DNA from: an uncultured Asticcacaulis sp.
Lineage (GTDB): Bacteria; Pseudomonadota; Alphaproteobacteria; Caulobacterales; Caulobacteraceae
Assembly (NCBI GenBank): GCA_946480125.1
Contig: CAMLIY010000115.1
Location: 1 to 9,182 of the forward strand
DNA length: 9,182 nucleotides
Reading direction: 5' to 3'
Shown in pieces: positions 1-6,401 of the stretch. A program made the position numbers and the translations under genes. The notes under the pieces were generated by a model. It ran no database searches and was not told where the DNA came from. It was given only the letters and a program-made list of their open reading frames with translations. How positions within the stretch are numbered: the first letter of the stretch is position 1; every line of letters starts with the position of its first letter.

Positions 1-246
1 TCGACCGAATCCGAATTCCAGCATTCCAACGGCATGGATGCCGTGCTGAAAACCCATCCCGCGCGCTTTGTCCAGACCGCCGAAGCCGTGGTCGAGGCCG
101 CCATCCGCGCCAATGAAGCCGGCCGCGAGGTCATCGTCACCGGCCTGTTCAACAAGATCGCCGTCGCCGCCATGACGCTGTTGCCCGACGGACTGATCAC
201 CCCGCTGATCCGTTGGGGCGCCCAAAAGTATCAATTAAAAGAGTAA
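1..246 (+). CDS. C-terminal part of a short-chain dehydrogenase/reductase (SDR)
   Basis: The reading frame is open at the left edge of the window, so only the last 81 residues are present; the ATG at 34 is internal and not the start. The visible part begins near a TES-EF segment that resembles the region after the active site of classical SDRs (PG...T.F). It continues with an ETAEAVVEAA-like helix, a strand reading VIVTGLFNK, and a hydrophobic tail with LLP and LIRWG. This end pattern is typical of the DltE-like (COG0300) group of NAD(P)-dependent SDRs. The Rossmann motif and the YxxxK active site lie outside the window, so substrate and cofactor cannot be judged. The stop codon lies 3 nt before the GMC oxidoreductase start, so the two genes are very probably co-transcribed and may act on the same alcohol/carbonyl substrate. 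Confidence 0.7.
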   Translation, partial: STESEFQHSNGMDAVLKTHPARFVQTAEAVVEAAIRANEAGREVIVTGLFNKIAVAAMTLLPDGLITPLIRWGAQKYQLKE

Positions 247-249
247 TCC

Positions 250-1830
250 ATGCCGCAAGCGACCACCGCGACCGAATCCCAGCATTACGACCTCATCATC
301 ATCGGCTCCGGCGCGGGCGGCGGCACTCTGGCTTATGCGCTGGCCAATACCGGCAAGCAGATATTGATCCTCGAACGTGGTCAGGAACTGCCGGTCGAGC
401 CGCAAAACTGGGATGCAAAAGCCGTCTTTATCGATCATCGCTACCGCACAAGCGAACAATGGCTCGACAAGACCAACAAGCCTTTCACGCCCAACACCAA
501 TTACTGGGTCGGCGGCAATACCACCTTTTATGGCGCCGCCCTGATGCGGATGAAAAAACGCGATTTCGAGGCGGTCGAGCACAGCGATGGCCTGTCACCC
601 GCCTGGCCGCTCTCCTATGCCGATTATGCGCCGTGGTATGAAAAAGCCGAGGCCCTGTGGCGCGTCCACGGCCAGCGTGGCATTGACCCAAATGATCAGC
701 CAGATGATCCGCCCTTCCCCTATCCGGCGATCATGGATGATCCCGGCGTCGCCAAACTCAAACAGCACTTTCAGGACCTGGGCTGGCACCCCTCGCCTTT
801 GCCCCTCGGCATCAATCGCGATGATGCCCATCCCCTCACTTCAAAGTGCATCCGCTGCACCACCTGCGGCGGCTATCCCTGCCTGCTCAAGGCCAAGAGC
901 GATGCCCGCAGCATTGTCATCGATCCGATCCGTGATCTGCCGAACGTCACCATCCTGACCGGCCACAAGGTCAAACATATTGAATCGAAAGGCGCGACCG
1001 TCACCGGCGTCGTCACCGAAACGGCCGATGGCGGTTTGCAGACCTTTACCGGCGATCTCTATGCCCTGGCCGCCGGCGCCGCCAACAGCGCCGCTATCCT
1101 GCTGCAATCGGAAAGCGCGTCGCATCCGAATGGACTGGCCAATAGTTCCGGACTGGTCGGACGCAACTATATGTTCCATACCACCTCGGCGGTCATCTCG
1201 ATCATGGCCGACCGCTTCGATTCGACCTTCCCCAAGACCTTTGCCGTCAATGATTTCTATTTCGGCGACACCGACTATCCCTATCCGATGGGTCAGATTC
1301 AGCTGTTGGAATATATGTCGGGTCAGACGCTTGAAGGCCAGATTTCCGAAATTATTCCGCCGGCCCTGATCCCCGATTTCATCACCAACGATCTGGCGCG
1401 CCATATGGTCGCCTTCCTGACCATGACCGAGGACCTGCCGCGCGAAGAAAACCGCGTCACTGTCACGGACACTGGCCAGATCAAGCTGACCTATACACCC
1501 AACAACCTGCCGGCCCATTTGCGCCTGACACAAAAACTGGAACATGCGCTGAAAGGCTTTAGCTTACGCCAGCACACGCTTTTCGAGCCACATTTCCAGA
1601 TCGATTCCCTGCTTCCACTCTATGGCACGGCGCACCAGTGCGGCACCTTACGCTTTGGTCGTGATCCGGCCACCAGTGTGCTCGATGTCAACTGCAAGGC
1701 GCACGATCTCGACAACCTCTATGTTGTCGATACGTCGTTCTTCGTTTCCAGTTCATCGGTTAATCCGACTCTGACGACGGTCGCCAATGCACTTAGGGTT
1801 GGTGAACACCTGAAGGAAAGATTGATATAA
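250..1830 (+). CDS. GMC-family FAD-dependent oxidoreductase with a four-cysteine cluster
   Basis: A 526-residue flavoprotein of the glucose-methanol-choline (GMC) family, which oxidises alcohols or sugars with FAD. The N-terminus has the dinucleotide-binding motif G19-x-G21-x-x-G24 and the strand ending in E42 that usually binds the FAD ribose. The C-terminal GMC_oxred_C region has the expected catalytic pair: H462 in a GTAHQCGT segment and N505 in an NPTLTTVANA segment. There is no signal peptide or membrane helix, so a cytoplasmic enzyme is likely. Residues 200-211 carry C200, C203, C206 and C211 (C-x2-C-x2-C-x4-C followed by LLKAK), a pattern known in some dehydrogenase-type GMC proteins such as the gluconate and FAD-glucose dehydrogenase large subunits, where cysteines here can hold an Fe-S cluster. 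It therefore looks more like a dehydrogenase passing electrons on than an oxygen-using oxidase (inference). The ATG at 250 follows an AAAAGAG weak ribosome site inside the end of the SDR gene. The substrate is unknown. Confidence 0.92.
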   Translation: MPQATTATESQHYDLIIIGSGAGGGTLAYALANTGKQILILERGQELPVEPQNWDAKAVFIDHRYRTSEQWLDKTNKPFTPNTNYWVGGNTTFYGAALMRMKKRDFEAVEHSDGLSPAWPLSYADYAPWYEKAEALWRVHGQRGIDPNDQPDDPPFPYPAIMDDPGVAKLKQHFQDLGWHPSPLPLGINRDDAHPLTSKCIRCTTCGGYPCLLKAKSDARSIVIDPIRDLPNVTILTGHKVKHIESKGATVTGVVTETADGGLQTFTGDLYALAAGAANSAAILLQSESASHPNGLANSSGLVGRNYMFHTTSAVISIMADRFDSTFPKTFAVNDFYFGDTDYPYPMGQIQLLEYMSGQTLEGQISEIIPPALIPDFITNDLARHMVAFLTMTEDLPREENRVTVTDTGQIKLTYTPNNLPAHLRLTQKLEHALKGFSLRQHTLFEPHFQIDSLLPLYGTAHQCGTLRFGRDPATSVLDVNCKAHDLDNLYVVDTSFFVSSSSVNPTLTTVANALRVGEHLKERLI

Positions 1831-1867
1831 ACAAGATCATCCTCTTTGCGAAGCGAGGGAGGAGAAA

Positions 1868-2632
1868 TCATCCTCTCAACTCAGCCACCATATCGACCAG
1901 CAGATTCAGGTCCTGCGGGCGCGACAAGCGGTGGTCGCCATCCTTGATCAGGTGGATATGGGCATCCGGCGTGGTGACAGTTTCCAGCAAGCGCAAACCG
2001 TGCCGCCAGGGCACCACATCATCCTTCATGCCGTGCAATATACGCACCGGTCCATCGAAAATCAGCGACGCTTTCAAAACTTCATGCCTGGCCGCCTCAT
2101 CAAAAAAGGCCTGTGACAAAGGCACCGGCCGGTCATAGCCCGGCATCATCCACACGCCGGACACTTCAAGCTGCCGCCGATCCTCCGGCGACAAGGAGGG
2201 CAATATCAGCGCCGTGGCAAAATCGGCGGCCGGCGCCAGAAAACCCGCCGCCTTTATGCGTTCCGGCCGGGCCTTGATCAGCAAGGATAGTATATGCCCG
2301 CCCATGGAAGACCCAACGCCTACCACAGGCCCTTGCGTCAATTGATCAAGGACCGCCAGGGCATTTTCAAACCAGCGCCCGACTCGCGCATGGCTGATAT
2401 CGCCCCCGGTTTCGCCATGCGCGAAATAATCGAAACACAGAAAATCCCAGCCACGCGCCCGGCTCTCTTCGGTCAGGCGGCTGATCTTGCTGCCGGTCAT
2501 GTCGGAGAGAAATCCGCCCAGCCACAGGATGGTCGGCCCCGCTCCACGCCCCCGCCGATAGGCCAGGCGATCGCCATTTGGAGTATCCAGCCACTCGGCC
2601 GGCTCTTGAATTGGGAAGGTATCCATGCTCAT
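1868..2632 (-). CDS. Alpha/beta hydrolase, ABHD10-like
   Basis: A 254-residue alpha/beta-fold serine hydrolase without a signal peptide. The nucleophile elbow is G107-S-S109-M-G111-G, the acid is probably D204 in an HGMKDDVVPW segment, and the base is H234 in a DGDHRLS segment, all in canonical order. Several stretches closely resemble animal mitochondrial ABHD10: GGFLSDMTGSK (residues 39-49), a GVWMMP segment near 159-164, RILHGMKDDVVPW (197-209) and the DHR end motif. ABHD10 is known as a thioesterase removing S-acyl groups and as an acyl-glucuronide esterase, so a small acyl-ester or thioester substrate is plausible, but this is inferred by resemblance. The gene converges on the GMC oxidoreductase with a 37-nt gap and is divergent from the glycosyltransferase. 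Two ATG codons (2632 and 2626) could start it; neither has a strong Shine-Dalgarno sequence. Confidence 0.88.
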   Translation of the reverse strand: MSMDTFPIQEPAEWLDTPNGDRLAYRRGRGAGPTILWLGGFLSDMTGSKISRLTEESRARGWDFLCFDYFAHGETGGDISHARVGRWFENALAVLDQLTQGPVVGVGSSMGGHILSLLIKARPERIKAAGFLAPAADFATALILPSLSPEDRRQLEVSGVWMMPGYDRPVPLSQAFFDEAARHEVLKASLIFDGPVRILHGMKDDVVPWRHGLRLLETVTTPDAHIHLIKDGDHRLSRPQDLNLLVDMVAELRG

Positions 2633-2674
2633 TGCGTGATGCTAGAGACGCCGCCGCTTTCATGCAAGAGCCTG

Positions 2675-3835
2675 ATGCCCAAAGCCACTTTCACCGCCAC
2701 TGTTTTGCAGGTCGTGCCCGAACTCGATACGGGCGGCGTAGAGCAGACCGTGGTTGATATCAGCGAGGCGATCATAGCCGCTGGCGGACGCTCGATCGTC
2801 GCCACCAGGGGCGGCCGGCTGGAAGACCGCCTGCTGAAAAAGGGCGCGACCGTCATCCATATGCCGGTCCACAGCAAGAACCCATTTGTACAGTGGCAAA
2901 ATTACAAGGCGCTCCGTAAACTTATCCAAAGCGAGACGGTTGATATCGTCCACGTCCGTTCGCGGGCGCCGGCCCTGGCGGCCATAGGGGCCGCAAAGAC
3001 CGAAGGTATCCGCAGCGTCGCTACCTATGCCGGCATCTATAATGCCAAGTCGGCGCTTAAGCGCTGGTACAACAGCCAGATGACCCGCGCAGACACGGTT
3101 ATCGCCAATTCGGATTTTACCCGCGCCCATATCCTCAAAACCTACCCCCACCTTTCGGCTGAAAAGGTCATCGGCATTCCCCGCGGCATCGATATGAAGC
3201 GCTTCGATCCGGAAGCTTTCGATGTGCGCAAGATCATGAAGATGGAGGAAAGCTGGGATGTGCTGTCAGGCGATGGACGCATTCGCTTCCTGCTGGCCGG
3301 GCGTCTGACCAAATGGAAGGGGCAGGCGCTGATCGTTGAGGCGGCCAATCTGCTGCGTCATGAGGATATCGACAACTTCCTGATTATCATGGTGGGCGAC
3401 GACCAGGGCCGCAGCGATTATAGCCAGACCCTTAAAGATAACATACAAAAATACGGCCTTGCTGAACGGGTCAGGCTCGTCGGCCATTGCGCCGACATGC
3501 CCTCGGCCTATACCGCCTGCCATTATGCCCTGGCGCCGTCGCTGGAACCGGAGGCTTTTGGCCGCACCGCCGTCGAGCCCCAGGCCATGCAGCGGCCGCC
3601 ACTCGCCGCCGACCATGGCGCCACTGTTGAAACCGTTATCCCTGGCGAGACCGGCTGGCTGGTCAAACCGGGTGACGCTCGCGCCTGGGCCGACGCCATG
3701 AAGGCTGCCATCACCCTGCCGGAGGCGGATCGCTTTGAGATGGGGCATCAGGGCCGCGAACACGTCAAGGACCAGTATAGCCTGCCGCTGATGTGCGAAC
3801 GCACCCTTGATGTTTACCGCGCACTGCTTAGATAA
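2675..3835 (+). CDS. GT4-family glycosyltransferase
   Basis: A 386-residue GT-B-fold, retaining-type glycosyltransferase. The N-terminal acceptor domain starts with LQVVPELDTGGVEQ (residues 11-24; the GGxE loop is typical). The C-terminal domain has the donor-phosphate-binding R210 and K215 in AGRLTKWKG, and the GT4 EX7E motif with E293 and E301 (EAFGRTAVE). The end has the usual GETGWLVKPGD loop. It probably transfers a sugar from a nucleotide-sugar to a cell-surface polysaccharide or lipid at the inner face of the membrane; the sugar is not predictable. The start at 2675 is chosen because AAGAG lies 4 nt upstream and the protein then begins just before the first beta strand. An in-frame ATG at 2639 (12 residues longer) is possible. 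The frame stays open far upstream (to 2294), but that part is antisense to the hydrolase. The usual GRPVIA segment after EX7E reads QRPPLA here. Its promoter must lie in the 5' part of the hydrolase gene. Confidence 0.88.
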   Translation: MPKATFTATVLQVVPELDTGGVEQTVVDISEAIIAAGGRSIVATRGGRLEDRLLKKGATVIHMPVHSKNPFVQWQNYKALRKLIQSETVDIVHVRSRAPALAAIGAAKTEGIRSVATYAGIYNAKSALKRWYNSQMTRADTVIANSDFTRAHILKTYPHLSAEKVIGIPRGIDMKRFDPEAFDVRKIMKMEESWDVLSGDGRIRFLLAGRLTKWKGQALIVEAANLLRHEDIDNFLIIMVGDDQGRSDYSQTLKDNIQKYGLAERVRLVGHCADMPSAYTACHYALAPSLEPEAFGRTAVEPQAMQRPPLAADHGATVETVIPGETGWLVKPGDARAWADAMKAAITLPEADRFEMGHQGREHVKDQYSLPLMCERTLDVYRALLR

Positions 3836-3898
3836 GCCCTTGCGCGGCTCAAATCCCGAAATATAAGCGGCTATTTAACCTTTCCGGTGCATAGGGGA

Positions 3899-3927
3899 TT
3901 GAAACCAACCCCTTATTTCGTCATAAT
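3899..3927 (+). promoter_or_regulatory. Predicted sigma-70-type promoter of infC
   Basis: A -35 element TTGAAA (3899-3904) and a -10 element CATAAT (3922-3927) are separated by exactly 17 nt; each matches the consensus in 5 of 6 positions. Transcription would start near 3934, giving a leader of roughly 33 nt before the AUU start codon of infC. The intergenic stretch 3836-3898 before it shows nothing I recognise beyond a weak AGCC/GGCT pairing without a T-run. Confidence 0.6.
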
Positions 3928-3952
3928 CCGCGCACTTCGTATCAACAGACTC

Positions 3953-3958
3953 AAGGAG
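3953..3958 (+). promoter_or_regulatory. Shine-Dalgarno sequence that fixes the AUU start of infC
   Basis: AAGGAG lies 8 nt upstream of the ATT codon at 3967. It is one of the two clear Shine-Dalgarno sequences in the window (the other precedes rplT). No ATG or GTG lies at suitable spacing, so it supports ATT as the true initiation codon. Confidence 0.75.
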
Positions 3959-3966
3959 AACGACCT

Positions 3967-4500
3967 ATTCGTCGCCCAATCCAAACCCCGCCTCCCAAAG
4001 ACGGCCCCCGAATCAATCAGGACATCAAAGTCCCTCGCGTCCTGTTAATCGACGCCGCCGGCGAGAAGCAAGGCATCATGCCGACCTCCTCCGCCCTGGA
4101 AGCCGCTGAAGAAGCCGGTCTGGACCTCGTCGAAGTGTCTCCCACCGCTGACCCGCCTGTCTGCAAGATCCTCGATTACGGCAAGTACCGTTTTCAGGAA
4201 CAGAAGAAAAAGGCCGAGGCGCGCAAGAAGCAGAAGGTCGTCGAAATCAAGGAAATCAAGCTTCGCCCCAATATCGATATCCACGATTATGAGGTGAAGG
4301 CCAAGGCGATGACGCGCTTCTTCGAAGAAGGCGACAAGGTCAAGGTCACGCTCCGCTTCCGCGGTCGTGAAATGGCGCACCCCGAACTGGGCATGAAACT
4401 GCTCAACAAGGTGAAAGCCGACTTCGAGCCTACCACCAAGGTCGAATACGAACCGAGGATGGAAGGCAAGCAGATGATCATGATTTTGGCGCCGAAATAG
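3967..4500 (+). CDS. infC: Translation initiation factor IF-3 (AUU start)
   Basis: A 177-residue IF-3, close to the 180 residues of the E. coli protein. IF-3 binds the 30S subunit, keeps it apart from 50S, and checks the start codon and initiator tRNA. The N-terminal domain carries the signature GPRINQDI (about residues 16-23) and the segment [20 protein letters not shown]; a lysine-rich linker ([12 protein letters not shown]) follows, and then the C-terminal domain with [33 protein letters not shown] and a final MIMILAPK. The first ATG in the frame is at 4078, inside the conserved N-terminal domain, and would lose 37 residues. The frame reads back without a stop to an ATT at 3967, preceded by AAGGAG at good spacing, and the resulting N-terminus ([16 protein letters not shown]) fits alphaproteobacterial IF-3. 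AUU starts of infC are known to allow IF-3 to repress its own synthesis. It has its own promoter and terminator and so is monocistronic here. Confidence 0.96.
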   Translation: MRRPIQTPPPKDGPRINQDIKVPRVLLIDAAGEKQGIMPTSSALEAAEEAGLDLVEVSPTADPPVCKILDYGKYRFQEQKKKAEARKKQKVVEIKEIKLRPNIDIHDYEVKAKAMTRFFEEGDKVKVTLRFRGREMAHPELGMKLLNKVKADFEPTTKVEYEPRMEGKQMIMILAPK

Positions 4501-4520
4501 GCCGCCAGATCAAACCAGAT

Positions 4521-4547
4521 AAGCCCCGTTCACGCGGGGCTTTTTTT
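4521..4547 (+). terminator. Intrinsic terminator of infC
   Basis: An 8-bp perfect stem, AAGCCCCG (4521-4528) with CGGGGCTT (4535-4542), has a 6-nt loop and runs into seven T residues (4541-4547). It lies 20 nt after the infC stop codon and should end that transcript efficiently. Confidence 0.92.
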
Positions 4548-4561
4548 ATTCCATTTCTATA

Positions 4562-4611
4562 CCTCCCCAACTTGTTTGGGGAGGGGGACCGACGCGCTCT
4601 TGCGCGTTGGT
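4562..4611. repeat. Bipartite palindromic intergenic element (two adjacent hairpins)
   Basis: Hairpin one has perfect 9-bp arms CCTCCCCAA (4562-4570) and TTGGGGAGG (4576-4584) with a 5-nt loop. Three nt later, hairpin two has 10-nt arms ACCGACGCGC (4588-4597) and GCGCGTTGGT (4602-4611) with one G-T pair and a 4-nt loop. There is no T-run after it, and a complete terminator already lies just upstream, so it is not a simple terminator. The layout resembles the short extragenic palindromic repeats often seen between genes in GC-rich alphaproteobacteria. No second clear copy is present in this window, so its status as a repeat family is inferred. Confidence 0.6.
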
Positions 4612-4657
4612 GGTGGGGTATCTTACTTACTTTTAAAGATATTATTGAAAGCCCACC

Positions 4658-5008
4658 ATGACCCGTTTCCTTAGCTTCGATCGCTCGACCGTCACACCCG
4701 AACATGATCGTCCACTACCTGAACGTGTGATCGACGGTGATCCGCAATTCACCACCTGGCTTCTGGAAACCACGCCGGATGAAAAGACCTTTGCCGGTTA
4801 TTGGGCGGCGACGCCCGGCACCTGGCGCGTCAGCTATGAGGAGTGGGAATACTGCACAATCCTTGAAGGCCATGCGATCCTCACCGAGGACGGCCAGCCG
4901 CCGGTAACGCTTAAAGCCGGCGACCATATCCTTTTCCGCAACGGCTATCAGGGCCAGTGGCTTGTGATTGAGCCGGTGCTCAAAACCTTTGTAATTATCC
5001 TCCCATAA
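4658..5008 (+). CDS. Small cupin-domain protein (Cupin_3-like)
   Basis: A 116-residue single-domain protein. Residues about 40-113 fit the Cupin_3 (DUF861) beta-barrel pattern also seen in EutQ and ureidoglycine aminohydrolase: a GYWAATPGTWRV entry, the EYCTILEGHAILTEDG turn (64-79), then LKAGDHILF (85-93) and the GYQGQWLVIEP segment (96-106). The histidines of the classical metal-binding cupin motif (HxH) are not seen in the first motif, so catalysis cannot be assumed; many such proteins have no known function. There is no strong Shine-Dalgarno sequence. A TATTAT -10-like hexamer at 4640-4645, without a good -35, could start a very short leader. The stop codon is 3 nt from the stop of the convergent polymerase gene. 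Confidence 0.85.
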   Translation: MTRFLSFDRSTVTPEHDRPLPERVIDGDPQFTTWLLETTPDEKTFAGYWAATPGTWRVSYEEWEYCTILEGHAILTEDGQPPVTLKAGDHILFRNGYQGQWLVIEPVLKTFVIILP

Positions 5009-5011
5009 AAC

Positions 5012-6304
5012 TTATTCCCAGAATTCCGGCTGCTCCGGAATGCGGTTGAAGGCGATCTTGGCGCCGACAAAACCGTGCATCTTTGTCGGCGGGCCGATCG
5101 TTATCTTATCTTTGCCAAATCTCTGGTTAAGAGCATCCAGCGCCGAGAGCAGGCTCATATGACGGCCATCTTCCTCGCCGCCGGGTGTCCAGCCGAACAG
5201 ATCGGGCTTCACATCCGCCTCTACAAGGCTCAGACAGGTGACGACTATCTGTTTTACGCGGGGCGCTTTCAGTCGGCGTTCGCATTGCGCCCAAAGATCA
5301 TCGGCCGCCGCCAGCATACGGAAACTGTCCGAGGTTACGGCAAAACGTGTGGCGGCTTCCAGCTTTTCGCCACCGGCGCCGCGCAGATAAAGATGCAGGC
5401 CGCCGCATTTATAACCCATGCGCCGCAACCGTGAGCCGCATTTGGCCGTCAGCCGCCGGGCGACACCCCGCGCATATTCCACTGGTCGCAGCGCCTGCGC
5501 CAGAACGTGGCCGTGGGTGATACTAGCGCGCGTGGTCTCGATTTCCGGCGGATCGACGCCATGCAATGAATACCAGAAATTCTCCCCCATAATGCCGCGC
5601 CATACCTGCCGCATCCGCGACGGCGACATCTCCCACAATTGCCGGACGGTCTCGACGCCCACCGCGTTTAGCCGCGTTTTCATCGATCGACCAATACCAG
5701 CAAATTCATCGATATTGAGATCCAGCAAGGCGCCTGGCAGTTCATCCTGGCGCAGTACGGTCAGGCCCAGCGGCTTTTTCATATCCGCCGCCGTTTTGGC
5801 CAGCAAACGCGAGGGCGCGATACCGATCGAAGCGGTCAGGCACTCGCCGACATTTTCCAGAATCCGCCTCTGGATGCGATGCCCCAGGGCGCGCGCCGGC
5901 GCCTCCAGCCGCTCAGGCCCCATCAGCCGGCAGGCCACCTCGTCGATCGAGCACACCTTCTCGACCGGGATGACATGATCAATCTGCGCTAAAATCTGGT
6001 TATGCAGATCGACATAGCGATCCGGCCGCGCTTCCCTGACAATCAAACCGGGAATGCGTTCCCGTGCCTCTTTGACTTGCGTACCGGTCTTGACGCCGAG
6101 CAACTTGGCTTCCTTGCTGGCGGCGATGGCGCAGGTATAGTCTGACATCACCGGCACGACGATCACGGGCCGGTTGCGGATCGCCGGCTCGTCCTGCTGG
6201 GCGCAGCTGGCGAAATAGGAATTCATGTCGAGATAGAGCCAGCGCAGATCGCCGCCGTCTCGCCAGCGGGGGTCCAGGTCCTTCATGTCAGCATTCTGCG
6301 CCAT
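5012..6304 (-). CDS. SOS-controlled Y-family DNA polymerase, UmuC/ImpB-like
   Basis: A 430-residue Y-family (translesion) DNA polymerase, predicted to copy past damaged template bases. The palm motif is LDMNSYFASC with metal-binding D26 and probable steric-gate F31; the second catalytic motif is SIDEV with D121 and E122, so the active site looks intact, unlike in ImuB. The finger segment AIAASKEAKLLGV is at 59-71. A little-finger region and a UmuC-like MSLLSALDALNQRFG block follow near residues 383-397. PDLFGW (about 367-372) could be a sliding-clamp contact. The DMN rather than DMD motif and the C-terminal block favour the UmuC/ImpB side over DinB. No umuD-like, imuA or dnaE2 gene is adjacent. 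The frame is open up to an ATG at 6379, but that start would lie upstream of the promoter and LexA box, and the extra 25 residues are not polymerase-like. The ATG at 6304 is chosen; 6286 is an alternative. Confidence 0.88.
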   Translation of the reverse strand: MAQNADMKDLDPRWRDGGDLRWLYLDMNSYFASCAQQDEPAIRNRPVIVVPVMSDYTCAIAASKEAKLLGVKTGTQVKEARERIPGLIVREARPDRYVDLHNQILAQIDHVIPVEKVCSIDEVACRLMGPERLEAPARALGHRIQRRILENVGECLTASIGIAPSRLLAKTAADMKKPLGLTVLRQDELPGALLDLNIDEFAGIGRSMKTRLNAVGVETVRQLWEMSPSRMRQVWRGIMGENFWYSLHGVDPPEIETTRASITHGHVLAQALRPVEYARGVARRLTAKCGSRLRRMGYKCGGLHLYLRGAGGEKLEAATRFAVTSDSFRMLAAADDLWAQCERRLKAPRVKQIVVTCLSLVEADVKPDLFGWTPGGEEDGRHMSLLSALDALNQRFGKDKITIGPPTKMHGFVGAKIAFNRIPEQPEFWE

Positions 6305-6308
6305 GCCA

Positions 6309-6323
6309 GAACATAACAAGAAC
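6309..6323 (-). promoter_or_regulatory. LexA operator (SOS box, GTTC-N7-GTTC)
   Basis: Read on the minus strand, the site is GTTCTTGTTATGTTC, a perfect match to the direct-repeat LexA box known in alphaproteobacteria. It lies 4 nt upstream of the chosen polymerase start and overlaps the predicted -10 region, an ideal place for repression. It is 85 nt from the divergent MFS start and does not overlap that gene's -10, so its main target is the polymerase gene. Confidence 0.88.
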
Positions 6324-6339
6324 AAAATTAAAGAGTCAA
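6313..6339 (-). promoter_or_regulatory. Predicted promoter of the Y-family polymerase
   Basis: On the minus strand, TTGACT (plus positions 6334-6339) matches the -35 consensus in 5 of 6 positions. TGTTAT (6313-6318) is the best -10 (4 of 6) at a short 15-nt spacer; TTATGT at 17 nt is weaker. Transcription would begin about 6304-6306, practically at the ATG, which would give a leaderless mRNA and explains why no Shine-Dalgarno sequence is present. Confidence 0.5.
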
Positions 6340-6395
6340 GTGGCAACATCACGCACTTGCGATAAAGAAACTGTCGCAATCAATGGCAAATCATT

Positions 6396-6401
6396 TATAA
6401 C
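6396..6401 (+). promoter_or_regulatory. -10 element just upstream of the MFS transporter start
   Basis: TATAAC (5 of 6 matches to TATAAT) ends 7 nt before the ATG at 6409, so transcription would begin at or next to the start codon. I see no good -35 hexamer at normal spacing and no Shine-Dalgarno sequence. It supports a leaderless transcript and the choice of the 6409 start. Confidence 0.4.

Noticed and set aside
2..290. Shared short sequence (CGACCGAATCC ... CAGCATT) at 2-25 and near 269-287
   Set aside because: Only 18 matching bases interrupted by 6 nt, in coding sequence; likely chance rather than a duplication or attachment site.
841..1545. Long minus-strand frame (234 residues) opposite the GMC gene
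   Set aside because: It is a GC-rich antisense shadow with no domain pattern; the plus-strand protein is clearly conserved.
1841..1861. Hairpin between the convergent GMC and hydrolase genes
   Set aside because: CCTCTTTGC-GAA-GCGAGGG needs several G-T pairs and has no T-run on either side, so it is too weak to call a terminator or a repeat copy.
2294..2674. N-terminal extension of the glycosyltransferase frame
   Set aside because: It lies antisense to the alpha/beta hydrolase, whose catalytic triad is intact, and its residues do not resemble a glycosyltransferase domain.
4078..4500. infC starting at the first ATG
   Set aside because: It would remove 37 conserved residues including GPRIN; the ATT at 3967 has a proper ribosome site.
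6305..6379. 25-residue hydrophobic N-terminus of the polymerase (signal-peptide-like)
   Set aside because: The region contains the -35 element and the LexA box, and Y-family polymerases are cytoplasmic; the hydrophobic look is chance.
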